A DNA stretch of 64,000 nucleotides from positions 434,001 through 498,000 of the forward strand of contig CAVUPB010000005.1 of NCBI GenBank assembly GCA_963743275.1, in the 5' to 3' direction. Position numbers and translations under genes: made by a program. This DNA is from JALYLC01 sp963743275 (GTDB taxonomy: Bacteria; Actinomycetota; Thermoleophilia; Gaiellales; JALYLC01). Under the pieces are notes generated by a model. The model was given only the letters and a program-made list of their open reading frames with translations. It was not told the origin of the DNA and made no database searches. Each line of letters starts with the position of its first letter. The stretch's first letter is position 1. Shown here in pieces: positions 43,871 to 52,867 of this stretch.

Positions 43871-45268
43871 TCAGGGGCGCTCGAAGGCCCCGATGTCGGG
43901 CGGCTTGGCCGGATCGAGCGGCGTGCCCGCGAGGTCGCGCAGGAGCCCCAGGCGCGTGCCGCGGGCAGCGCCCATGTTGCGCGAGGCGATGCGCCCGCTG
44001 ATCGCGAACGCGGGCGGCGGCGAGTCGATGCTCGACGCATCCTGCCCCGAGAGCGCCCGCCACTGGCCGAGCGTCACGCGCGAGCCGTTCCAGGCGAGGC
44101 GGCGGCGCGCGCGGTCGCTGCTCGCGTACCAGTTCGTGCCCGAGCTGAACCCCGCGACGCGCGCGGAGTCGTTGACCATCAGCGCCGCCCCGAGCGCGTC
44201 GGCGTTCGTGTACGCGAAGAGGTTGTTGCGCAGCTCGAGCTGGGCCGCGCTCGCGACGAACACCGCCGCCGCGTTGCCGCTGCGCGTGGAGCGGCCGGTC
44301 TGCTGCACGGTGTTGTTCCACAGCCGCGCACGCGCCGGGGCATGTCCGGTCGTGACCAGGATCCCGTGCTGGAAACGCCCCTGGATGAGGTTGTACTGCG
44401 CGGTGACGGGCGCCGGGTTGTCCGAGAGGACGAGGCCGAAGAGCCCGGATGTGAGGCGATTGCCGATGACAAGGCCCGGCCCGCCCGCGGCCTTGATGTC
44501 GGCGCCGGCGTTGGCCCCGATCGTGTTGCCCGCGATCGTGTACCGCCGCGCCGCGCTGCCGGCGTAGATGCCGTGCTCGAAGCCGGCGCTGTCGCCGTTG
44601 TGCGTGATCCGGTTGCCCGTCACGGTGGCGCCGGTGCTGTTCAGCTCGACGCCGTCGCCGTTGTAGCGCTCGCCGTCATGGCCGTTCGCGCTCACGAGCG
44701 AGGCGCGCAGAGTCGTGGAGCGCGCCGCGCTCATGTCGAACAGGCCGGCGCGCGCGTTGTTGATCAGCCGCGAGTGCGTGACCGTCACCGCGGTGCCGCC
44801 CTTGATCTGGATGCCCACGCCGCGGTCGTTCGCGACGGTCGCGCGATCGATCAGGATGCGGCTCGCCTGATCGATCCAGATCGCCTGCGGGGCCGCCGCG
44901 CGCACCGTGAACCCGCGCAGGACGACGTCGTGCACGCCGGTCAGCATCACGCTGATGGTGCCGGCGGGCGCGACGATGGTGACGGGCCCGTCGGCCTGGT
45001 AGACGATCGGGCTCGACGGGGTTCCCGACTGCAGCGGGCGCAGCTGGGCGTGGTAGGTCGCGCTCGCGAGATGCACCGTGTCGCCGGGGCGCGCGAGGCC
45101 GAGCGCCGGCGTCGGCGAGCACCACGGGGTCGCGGGGTTGCTCGCGACGTCGCTGGTCGCGGTCTCCGAGCAGCCCGGCGCCGCGGGGTTCACGTAGAGC
45201 TCGGCGGCCTGCGCCGTGGCCGGCGCGGCGAGCGCGGCCGCGATCGTCAGCATGGCCCGGACGCGCAT
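43871..45268 (-). CDS. Secreted parallel beta-helix protein 2
   Basis: 465 residues, colinear with the gene at 42411-43808: same signal peptide type, same NPATPWCSPTPALGLARPGD opening, same QYNLIQGRFQHGILVTTG and LWNNTVQQTGRSTRSGNAAA segments. A tandem duplication separated by 62 nt, so both probably share one promoter. A second Met (45253) is also possible as start. Lies beside polysaccharide genes, fitting a role in binding or trimming the surface glycan. Confidence 0.85.
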   Translation of the reverse strand: MRVRAMLTIAAALAAPATAQAAELYVNPAAPGCSETATSDVASNPATPWCSPTPALGLARPGDTVHLASATYHAQLRPLQSGTPSSPIVYQADGPVTIVAPAGTISVMLTGVHDVVLRGFTVRAAAPQAIWIDQASRILIDRATVANDRGVGIQIKGGTAVTVTHSRLINNARAGLFDMSAARSTTLRASLVSANGHDGERYNGDGVELNSTGATVTGNRITHNGDSAGFEHGIYAGSAARRYTIAGNTIGANAGADIKAAGGPGLVIGNRLTSGLFGLVLSDNPAPVTAQYNLIQGRFQHGILVTTGHAPARARLWNNTVQQTGRSTRSGNAAAVFVASAAQLELRNNLFAYTNADALGAALMVNDSARVAGFSSGTNWYASSDRARRRLAWNGSRVTLGQWRALSGQDASSIDSPPPAFAISGRIASRNMGAARGTRLGLLRDLAGTPLDPAKPPDIGAFERP

Positions 45269-45303
45269 CGCCGCAGCCTACCGCCCACCCCGATTCGACC
45301 ATA

Positions 45304-47217
45304 GTGAGAGACGTGCGCATCCTCCTCTTCACGCCGGGCCTCGGACTCGGCGGCAGCGAACGGCTCACGCTCGCCTACGCGCGCGGCCTCAGCGCGCGCG
45401 GTCATCAGACGCTGATCGCCCACGGCCCCCCGGTCCGGCTCGGCGACATCGCGGACGCGGCCGGCATCGCACGCCGGCTCGTGCGCGAGGACCGGCTGAC
45501 GGCGCGCACGCTGCCGCACTGGCTGCGCGACCTGCGCGCGCTCGTGAGCGAGTTCAAGCCCGATGTCATCCACACGCAGTCGATGCGCACGACCGCCGCG
45601 ATGGCGCTCGCCGCGCCGGGCATCCCCCTGCTCGCGACGGTGCACGGCATCGAGGAGGCCGAGGAACGCCGGGCCGCTCTCGTCCTGCGCGCCACCCGCG
45701 CGCGCGTCGTGGCGGTCTCCGAGGCCTCCGCCGACGGCCTCCGCCGCCACCATCTCGCGCCGGACGTCGTCGTCGTGCCCGGCGGCGTGGACGTCGCGGC
45801 GCTCGAGGAGGCCGCGCTCGGCACGCCGGCCACCCCGCTGCCCACCCGCCGGCCGCTCGTCGTGTGCCTCGCGCGCCACTTCCCGGTCAAGGGCGTGGAC
45901 GTGCTCGTCGAGGCGTTCCCGCACGTGCTCGCCGCCGTGCCCGCAGCCGGGCTCCTGCTCGTCGGCGGCGGGCCCGACCACGAGACGCTGAAGGCGCGCG
46001 TCGCCGAGCTCGGCATCGCGGACGCCGTGACGTTCACCGATCGCCAGACGAACCCGGCTCCGTACCTGGGCGCCGCCGACCTCGCCGTGCTGCCCTCGCG
46101 CCGCGAAGGCCTCCCCGTCTCGGCGCTCGAGGCGTTCGCGCTCGAGAAGGCCGTCGTCGCGACCGCCGTCGGCGGCACGCCCGACGTCGTCCGCGACGGC
46201 GAGACCGGGTGGGTCGTGCCGCCCGATGACCCCGAGGCGCTCGCCGGCGCGATCGTCGCCGCACTGGAGCATCCGGAGGAGCGCGCGCGCCGCGCGCGCC
46301 TCGGCCACGAGCTCGTCGAGCGCACGTACGCGATGGCCGGGATGATCGACCAGATCGAGGCGCTCTGCCGCTCGCTCGCCGCCGAGCGCGCCGCGAAGCC
46401 GACGCTCGCCTACCGCGCCCACCGCGCGTACCAGCGCGCGCGCATCGCACGCGCGCGGCTGAGCACTCCCACCTGGAGCGGCGTGCGCATCCTCGGCTAC
46501 CACCGCATCGCCGACGCGCCGCTCGACTCGCTCGCCGTCTCCCCCGCGCGCTTCCGCGAGCAGATGCGCGCGCTCGCCGAGAGCGGCGCCGAGCCGATCC
46601 GCCTGGACGCCGCGCTCGAGCTGCTGCGCGGCCCCGTGACCGGGCGCTACGTCTGCGTCACGTTCGACGACGGCTATCGCGACAACCTGCTGGCCGCGGC
46701 GCCGATCCTGCGCGAGTACCGCGTGCCCGCGACGATCTACATCCCGAGCCGCATCATCGACGGCGAGCTGCCGTTCCACTGGTACGCCGACCCGCCTCCT
46801 GCGCTCTCGTGGAGCGAGGTCGACGAGCTGCTCGCGGGCGGCCTCGTCGACGTGCAGTCGCACACGCTCACGCACCCGCTGCTGCCCCAGGTCGACTCCG
46901 CGCGCTCACGCGAGGAGATCGTCGCGTCGAAGGCCGAGATCGAGCGCCACGTCCCATACGCCGTCACGAGCTTCTGCTACCCCGCCGGCCTCTACGGGCC
47001 GCGCGAGGTCGAGTTCGTGCGCGAGGCGGGCTACGCCGCGGCCGTCACGACGAATCCCGGCGTCAACGCGGGCGACGGCGATCTCCTGCAGCTGCGCCGC
47101 ACGCTGCTCTACGGCGCCGACGACCTGGCCACGTTCCGGGCCAAGCTCGGCGGCGCGCTCGACAACGAGACCGTCCTGCGCCGCGCGCTGCACGCGCGCC
47201 GCTCGCGCGCGGCCTGA
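45304..47217 (+). CDS. Fusion of GT4 glycosyltransferase and polysaccharide deacetylase
   Basis: 637 residues with two full enzymes. Residues 1-375: GT-B glycosyltransferase (FTPGLGLGGSERLTLAYARG, E-x7-E in REGLPVSALEAFALEK). Residues about 390-637: NodB deacetylase (CVTFDDGYRDN, SHTLTHPLLP, FCYPAGLYGPREV). A chain with both could add a sugar and remove its acetyl group. Region C encodes the same pair as two overlapping genes. GTG at 45304 chosen; GTG 45313 is possible. Divergent from the beta-helix genes. Confidence 0.92.
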   Translation: MRDVRILLFTPGLGLGGSERLTLAYARGLSARGHQTLIAHGPPVRLGDIADAAGIARRLVREDRLTARTLPHWLRDLRALVSEFKPDVIHTQSMRTTAAMALAAPGIPLLATVHGIEEAEERRAALVLRATRARVVAVSEASADGLRRHHLAPDVVVVPGGVDVAALEEAALGTPATPLPTRRPLVVCLARHFPVKGVDVLVEAFPHVLAAVPAAGLLLVGGGPDHETLKARVAELGIADAVTFTDRQTNPAPYLGAADLAVLPSRREGLPVSALEAFALEKAVVATAVGGTPDVVRDGETGWVVPPDDPEALAGAIVAALEHPEERARRARLGHELVERTYAMAGMIDQIEALCRSLAAERAAKPTLAYRAHRAYQRARIARARLSTPTWSGVRILGYHRIADAPLDSLAVSPARFREQMRALAESGAEPIRLDAALELLRGPVTGRYVCVTFDDGYRDNLLAAAPILREYRVPATIYIPSRIIDGELPFHWYADPPPALSWSEVDELLAGGLVDVQSHTLTHPLLPQVDSARSREEIVASKAEIERHVPYAVTSFCYPAGLYGPREVEFVREAGYAAAVTTNPGVNAGDGDLLQLRRTLLYGADDLATFRAKLGGALDNETVLRRALHARRSRAA

Positions 47218-48516
47218 TCAGCCGCGCCTGCGCAGCGTCTGGACGAGCTGGCTCAGCTCGCTGCGGCCGGCGAACAGCAGCGTGTACGCCGGCACGCCGT
47301 CGAGGCGCGCGATCGTGACGATGCTGGCGGTGCCGTAGAAGCCGTAGGCGCAGACCGACGCGATCGCGGCGCCGACCGCTCCGTGGCCGGGGATCAGCAG
47401 GAGATCGAGCCCGATCGTGATGATGACCTCCCCGGCAGCCAGCAGCGACGAGAGGCCGGGGCGCCCGCGGCCCGCGAGCGCATCCTCCACGAGCCCGCCG
47501 GCGGCGAGGAACCACATGCCGGGCAGGAGGATCAGGAACGGCACGAGCGCCGAGCGGTAGCCGGGCCCGAAGCCGAACAGGATCATCGGCGGCCCGATCG
47601 CCGCCACCCCGATCAGGCAGCACAGCACGAGCGTCCCGTTGAGCCGCAGCGCAGCACCGGAGAGCGACTCCTTGCGCGATCCCGAGGCCACCTGGGCACG
47701 CAGCACGTAGCCCATGGAGTTCGGGAACAGCAACACCAGTTCGGCGACGATCTGCGCGATCGCGTACGAGCCGACGGCCGCGAGCGGCGCGAAGGCCGAG
47801 AGCACGAGCAGGTCGAAGCGCGCGTTGAGGATGTTCAGCATGGCGCCGACCTGGATGCGCGCCCCGTAGCGCAGCGAGGCCGCCTGCACGGGGCGCGAGA
47901 GCGCGAAGCCGTTGCGCGCGAGCAGGCGCAGTCCGCCGAGCGACGGCACGAGCAACGTCGGCGCCGTCGCGAGCAGGGCTCCCGGCACGCCCCAGCCGAG
48001 CCAGCCGACGATGGCGACGGTGGCGACTGCGGTGCTGATGCGGCCGGCGATGCTGAGGCGGTTCTTGAGCGCGAACGCCGACTGCGCCGACATCAGGTTC
48101 ATGACGAGGACGTCGAGGTAGAACGTCGGCACGAGCAGCGCGGCGAGCAGCCAGATGCGCGCGTCGTAGGTCGGCGCGACCCACTCCTGCAGCTTGCCCA
48201 TGAGGACGAAGCCGACGGTGAGCGACACGACGAGGAGGACGCCCGTGGTGGCGAGCCCGTTGCCGAGCACCTGCGCGCGGCGGCGCGGGCGGCGGCTCGC
48301 GTAGTACGTCGCCGCGTGCTGGGTGCCCATGCCGGCGAAGCCCGCGAGCACCGAGGTGCCGGTCTGGATGACGGCCACCAGGCCGCGCCCGTCGGCGCCG
48401 AGGAAGCGCGCGAGCAGGATCGAGGCGACGTAGCCGATCGCGAGCACGGCGATGTTCGTCGAGAAGACGCCGAGCGTGCGGCGGTGCAGGGATGCGGTTG
48501 CGGTGTGCGTTGCCAT
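47218..48516 (-). CDS. Polysaccharide flippase (Wzx/MATE-like)
   Basis: 432 residues, about 12-14 membrane segments (for example VLAIGYVASILLARFLGADG and LGWGVPGALLATAPTLLVP). LLARFLGADGRGLVAVIQ is the common N-terminal text of oligosaccharide flippases. It would turn lipid-linked repeat units to the outer face. Its stop abuts the fusion gene's stop (TGATCA), convergent. Confidence 0.88.
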   Translation of the reverse strand: MATHTATASLHRRTLGVFSTNIAVLAIGYVASILLARFLGADGRGLVAVIQTGTSVLAGFAGMGTQHAATYYASRRPRRRAQVLGNGLATTGVLLVVSLTVGFVLMGKLQEWVAPTYDARIWLLAALLVPTFYLDVLVMNLMSAQSAFALKNRLSIAGRISTAVATVAIVGWLGWGVPGALLATAPTLLVPSLGGLRLLARNGFALSRPVQAASLRYGARIQVGAMLNILNARFDLLVLSAFAPLAAVGSYAIAQIVAELVLLFPNSMGYVLRAQVASGSRKESLSGAALRLNGTLVLCCLIGVAAIGPPMILFGFGPGYRSALVPFLILLPGMWFLAAGGLVEDALAGRGRPGLSSLLAAGEVIITIGLDLLLIPGHGAVGAAIASVCAYGFYGTASIVTIARLDGVPAYTLLFAGRSELSQLVQTLRRRG

Positions 48517-48594
48517 GCGAAGGCGAGGACCCGCTCACGGCCCCTCGCTTCTCATCCTAGGCCCGCCCAGGACCTCCACTACGGTGAGATTCAG

Positions 48595-49776
48595 ATGCGT
48601 CACCGCGTTCTCATCACCGACGGCGAGCAGCGCTCCGTCGTCGCCGCCGTGCGCGGCCTCGCCGCCGCGGGCTACGCGGTGACCGCGACCGCGAGCAGCC
48701 ACCCGGCCGCCGCGCAGTGGTCGCGCGACTGCGCCCGCCGGCTCGACGCCCCCGCCGCCAACGCCGACGGCGGCGACGCGCTCGCCGAGGTGCTGCGCGC
48801 CGAGCTCGAGCGCGACCGCTACGCGGCCGTGATCCCGGGCTCGGACGCGGCGCTGCGCGCGCTCTCGCGCCACCGCGACGTCCTCGAGCCGCTCGCGCGC
48901 CTCGGGCTGCCGCCGGCGGAGGCGATCGAGCGCGCGCTCGACAAGCTGGTGCTGCTGGAGCAGGCGGCACGGCACGGCCTCGACGCCCCCGCGAGCCGCG
49001 TCTGCCCGGCGCCCGCCGAGCTCGCGGCCTGTGCAGAGGAGGTCGGCTACCCGCTGATGCTCAAGCCGGCGCGCTCGGTCAACGTCGACGGCGCCTGGCG
49101 CACGCAGCTGTCCGTGATCGTGCGCGCACCCGGCGAGCTCGCGGCCGCGCGCGAGCAGCTGGACGCCCCGTACACCCTGCAGCGCTTCCACGAGGGCGCG
49201 GCCGTCGTCTCCGTCGCGGGCGTGATCGACGACGGCGTCCTGCTCGGGACGGCCGTGGCGCGCTACGCCCGCACGTGGCCGCCGCAGGCGGGCTCGGCCT
49301 CGGCCTCGATCACGATCGCTCCGCCCGCCGGCCTCGTCGAGCGCTGCCGCGCGCTGCTCGCCGAGATCGGCTGGCGCGGGATCTTCGAGCTCGAGTTCCT
49401 CGAGCTCGAAGACGGCAGGCATGCCGCGATCGACCTCAACCCGCGCGTCTACGGCTCGATGTCGCTGGCGATCGCCGCCGGCGCGAACCTGCCGGCCATC
49501 TGGGTCGCGACGCTGCGGGGGAACGCCCCGAAGCCGGTGGTCGCACGCCCGGGCGTGCACTACCGCTGGGAGGAGGGCGAGGTGCGCGCCGTGCTGCGCG
49601 CCGCTCTCGGCGGCCGCATGCGCGAGCTCGTGGGGGTCGTGCGGCCCCGCCGCGACACCGTCTGGGCGCTCTCGCGCCCGACGGATCCCGGCCCGCTGCT
49701 GGCCCGCGGGCTCGCCGTCGGGCGCCTGCGCACGCCACCGGTACTCAAGCGCCGGTCGAGCGCTGCCGATGCCTGA
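48595..49776 (+). CDS. ATP-grasp ligase, polysaccharide locus 2
   Basis: 393 residues. VLITDGEQRSVVAAVRGLAA opens the Rossmann-like domain, GYPLMLKPARSVNVDG provides the ATP Lys, and GIFELEFLELEDGRHAAIDL then NPRVYGSMSLA the metal Glu/Asn. Similar in plan to the enzyme at 23050-24255. It would ligate an amino acid or other carboxylate; the target is unknown. Divergent from the flippase by 78 nt and overlapping the kinase gene. Confidence 0.85.
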   Translation: MRHRVLITDGEQRSVVAAVRGLAAAGYAVTATASSHPAAAQWSRDCARRLDAPAANADGGDALAEVLRAELERDRYAAVIPGSDAALRALSRHRDVLEPLARLGLPPAEAIERALDKLVLLEQAARHGLDAPASRVCPAPAELAACAEEVGYPLMLKPARSVNVDGAWRTQLSVIVRAPGELAAAREQLDAPYTLQRFHEGAAVVSVAGVIDDGVLLGTAVARYARTWPPQAGSASASITIAPPAGLVERCRALLAEIGWRGIFELEFLELEDGRHAAIDLNPRVYGSMSLAIAAGANLPAIWVATLRGNAPKPVVARPGVHYRWEEGEVRAVLRAALGGRMRELVGVVRPRRDTVWALSRPTDPGPLLARGLAVGRLRTPPVLKRRSSAADA

Positions 49777-51277
49777 GGCGATGACGGAACAGCAACAGGA
49801 CTTCGGACGCCTGCTCAAGACCCTGCGCGCGTCGTGGTGGCTGATCGCGGCACTCGTCGTGATCGCCGCCGCCGGCGCCTACGCAGTCTCGCTCGCAACG
49901 CCCGCGCGCTACCGCTCGGCCGAGACGCTGATCTACCTGCCTGCCGCGGGTACGACGAGCATCACCTCGGACGTGGCGGCGCGCGACCTGCAGACCGCCG
50001 TCGGGCTCGTCCTCGCAGCACCGGTCATCAAGCCCGCCGCGAAGGAGCTCGGCGTGACGCAGGACAACCTGCGCGCGAGCGTCACGGCGGTGCTGCCGAC
50101 CGACTCGAACCTCATGCGCATCGAGGCCACGGGCGCAACGGCCGTCGGCGCGCAGAACCGCACCATCGTCGTCGCGCGGGTGTTCCAGCAGTTCCGCCTC
50201 AACCTGCAGCGCCGCGCCATCGACGCGCGCATCGCGGCCATCAAGACGCAGATCGCGCGGCTCACGCCGCCGACGACGAGCGACGCCTCGGCGCAGCTCC
50301 GCAGCCTGCGCGACCAGCTCTCGCTCTCCTCGGCCGACCGCGCGGTCGCGAACGGCGACTTCGTGATCGGCGATCCGGCGCGCCTCCCCACCGCCGCGTA
50401 TCAGCCCAAGCCCTCGCGCAACGCGGTGCTCGGCGGCGTCGCGGGCCTGCTGATCGGCGTCGCGGCCGCGTTCGGGCGCGCCCGCCTCAACCGCCGCCTC
50501 GTCACGATCGACGACGTCGAGGCCGCCTACGGCATGCCGGCGATCGGCGCGATCCCGCCGCCCGGCTTCCACGAGCAGGACCGCGCGGGCCACATCATCG
50601 GCGACTTCGAGGGCTCCTCGCCGCTCGTCGAGGCGTTCCGCTCGGCGCGCGCCACGCTCTCGCTGTTCCGCGTCGGCAACGGCAAGCCCGTCGTGATCGC
50701 CGTCACCTCGGCCAACGGCAGCGAGGGCAAGACGACCGTCGTCGCCAACCTCGCCCTGGCCATGGCGACGAGCGGCAAGCGCGTCCTCGCGATCTCCGCC
50801 GACCTGCGCAAGCCGTCGCTCTACGCGTTCTTCCCGGAGGTGCACAGCGACGGCCTGCTCGACGTCCTGAGCGGTCGCTGCGACCTCGGAGAGGCCACGG
50901 GCCGGGTCCACCTGAACGGCTCGAGCGCGGCCGGCGGCCGGCTCGCAATGCTCGCGACCGACGCGCGCTTCCGCGATCCCGCACGGCTCTTCGAATCGGC
51001 CGACATCGCCCTCGTCCTCGACCAGGCGCGGCTCACGTACGACATCGTGCTGATCGACTCGCCGCCGCTGCTGGAGACGCCCGAGGCGTCCATCATCGCG
51101 GGGCTCGCCGACGCCAACCTGATCGTCGGCCGCGCCGGCACGCTCACGCGCGACGACGCGCGCCGCGCGAGCGAGCGGCTCGCGACGGCCGGGGCCGAGA
51201 CGATCGGCGTGATCGTCTCCGACGCGCGCGAGCGGCGCGCCTCGTACGGGTACGGCAACGAGGCCGAGCACTCGTGA
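49769..51277 (+). CDS. Wzz / BY-kinase chain-length and tyrosine autokinase
   Basis: About 502 residues. The Wzz part has two membrane segments (WWLIAALVVIAAAGAYAVSL and AVLGGVAGLLIGVAAAF) around an outer domain. The cytoplasmic kinase has Walker A TSANGSEGKTTVVANLALA, Walker A' VLAISADLRKPSL and Walker B DIVLIDSPPLLETP. Only two tyrosines (YGYG) stand near the C-terminus where a cluster is usual. It sets polymer length and export. Start ATG 49769 overlaps the previous gene by 8 nt; ATG 49781 is possible. Confidence 0.9.
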   Translation: MPEAMTEQQQDFGRLLKTLRASWWLIAALVVIAAAGAYAVSLATPARYRSAETLIYLPAAGTTSITSDVAARDLQTAVGLVLAAPVIKPAAKELGVTQDNLRASVTAVLPTDSNLMRIEATGATAVGAQNRTIVVARVFQQFRLNLQRRAIDARIAAIKTQIARLTPPTTSDASAQLRSLRDQLSLSSADRAVANGDFVIGDPARLPTAAYQPKPSRNAVLGGVAGLLIGVAAAFGRARLNRRLVTIDDVEAAYGMPAIGAIPPPGFHEQDRAGHIIGDFEGSSPLVEAFRSARATLSLFRVGNGKPVVIAVTSANGSEGKTTVVANLALAMATSGKRVLAISADLRKPSLYAFFPEVHSDGLLDVLSGRCDLGEATGRVHLNGSSAAGGRLAMLATDARFRDPARLFESADIALVLDQARLTYDIVLIDSPPLLETPEASIIAGLADANLIVGRAGTLTRDDARRASERLATAGAETIGVIVSDARERRASYGYGNEAEHS

Positions 51278-51290
51278 CCCGCCCGCTGCG

Positions 51291-52691
51291 ATGAGCTCGT
51301 TCGCCAGCCCGTCCCGGCCGTCCGGAAGCCTTGCCGGCCGAGGCGCGGCGCTCGTCCTGCTCGTCCTGCTGGCCGCCGTGGCCGGCGCGGCGATGGGCCG
51401 CGTGCCGCTCATGGTCGGCGACGCGCAGGCGACGCTGCTCGTGCCCGCCCTCGCGCTCGGCGTCGGGGCGCTCTGCCTCGGCTTCGTGCGGCCACTGCCC
51501 GTGCTGTGCGCCGGCATGGCGCTGCTCGCGATCGGGCGCATCCAGCCCGTCACGCCGGCCGACGGAGCGCTCGGCATCTGCATGCTGCTGACGCTCGTCG
51601 GGCCGCTGCGCTTCCGCCCGGCGATGCCGGCCGGGCCCGCGCTCGCGCTCACGCTCTTCACGCTCGGCACCGTGCTCTCGCTGACCGAGGCGCGCGACAC
51701 CACCTACGCGCTCTCGTTCGAGGTGCACACCCTCTTCTTCGTGCTGCTGGCCGTGTGGCTGACCTCCGTGCTGCGCACCCCCGGCTGGACGCGCGCCGCG
51801 CTGCGCTGGTACCTCGTCGGCGCGATCGCGACCGCAGCGCTGGGCGTGCTCGCATGGGTCGTGCACTACCCGGGCTCGGACCTGTTCGTGTACGCCAACG
51901 GCAAGCGCATCCAGGGGTTGTACGCCGACCCGAACGCGTTCGGCCCGTTCCTCGTGCCTGCGGCCGTGATCTGCCTCGAGGACATGATGCGCCCGCGCCT
52001 GCTGCGCTGGCGCCCGTCGCTCGTGCTGTGCTCGTTCATCGTGCTCACGATCGCGGTCGTCCTCTCCTTCTCGCGCGCGGCGACCGCCAACCTCGCGCTC
52101 GCGTGCCTCGTCACCGTGCTCGTCTACGCGCTGCGCAGCGGCCGCCGCAAGGCGCTCGTGCGCGGCCTCGCGATTCTCGCCGCGTGCACGGCGTGCGCCG
52201 CGGGCGCGCTCGTGCAGACGGGCGCCATCACCGTGCTCCAGCAGCGTGCCCAGGCGCAGGGCTACGACTCGGAACGCTTCTCGACGCAGGCGCTCGCGCT
52301 CGACAAGGGCTCGACGCGCCTGCTCGGCTACGGCCCCGGCGCCGTGCAGACCGAGCTCTCCCTGAACACGCACTCGACCTTCGTGTGGAGCCTCTTCGAG
52401 AACGGGATCCTCGGCTTCGCCGCGCTGCTGCTGCTCGTCTTCTCGACCGCCGCGGCGGCCTGGCGCTCGGCCAGGCTGGACCTCTCACGCGAGGGGCTCG
52501 GGAGCGCGGCGCTGCTCGGATGCTGGCTCGGCCTCTCGTTCAACGGCCTCGTCGTCGACACCTACCACTACCGCGTGCTGTGGCTCCTGGCCGCGCTCGT
52601 GTGGCTGGTGGCGACCGTGCCGACGTCAGATGACCGTGCTAGCATCATCATCAGTGGGCGCGATCGCGCGCCCGCGCCGAGAGACGCTTGA
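51291..52691 (+). CDS. O-antigen ligase/polymerase-like membrane protein 2
   Basis: 466 residues with about 11 membrane segments. YANGKRIQGLYADPNAFGPF and LGYGPGAVQTELSLNTHSTF are the motif regions of the O-antigen ligase/Wzy family. Starts 13 nt after the kinase gene. With flippase, kinase and ligases it forms a Wzx/Wzy-type assembly set. Confidence 0.87.
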   Translation: MSSFASPSRPSGSLAGRGAALVLLVLLAAVAGAAMGRVPLMVGDAQATLLVPALALGVGALCLGFVRPLPVLCAGMALLAIGRIQPVTPADGALGICMLLTLVGPLRFRPAMPAGPALALTLFTLGTVLSLTEARDTTYALSFEVHTLFFVLLAVWLTSVLRTPGWTRAALRWYLVGAIATAALGVLAWVVHYPGSDLFVYANGKRIQGLYADPNAFGPFLVPAAVICLEDMMRPRLLRWRPSLVLCSFIVLTIAVVLSFSRAATANLALACLVTVLVYALRSGRRKALVRGLAILAACTACAAGALVQTGAITVLQQRAQAQGYDSERFSTQALALDKGSTRLLGYGPGAVQTELSLNTHSTFVWSLFENGILGFAALLLLVFSTAAAAWRSARLDLSREGLGSAALLGCWLGLSFNGLVVDTYHYRVLWLLAALVWLVATVPTSDDRASIIISGRDRAPAPRDA

Positions 52692-52867
52692 CTATGCGCA
52701 TGCCGACCGAACCCACGCCAACTACCCCGGCCCGGATGGCCGGCGTAGCGGTGCGTACGGTCGCTGCCCGCGCGGCGTCCTAGCTCCACCGACTGCGCTT
52801 TCCCCTCCTGGGCCGAGGTACCGGCAACGCCGGCGTCTCCGTTCACCCCTGTCCGCAAGGCACTCCG
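52692..52867 (+). other. Leader region with small hairpins
   Basis: 176 nt before the MFS gene. Short inverted repeats such as CCGGCC-CGGAT-GGCCGG and CCGGC-AAC-GCCGG are visible. It looks longer and more structured than other gaps here, but I could not match a riboswitch class. Confidence 0.3.

Noticed and set aside
52692..52867. Riboswitch (cyclic di-AMP, cyclic di-GMP or cobalamin type) before the MFS gene
   Set aside because: Small hairpins are visible but none of the conserved core sequences of these classes could be matched.
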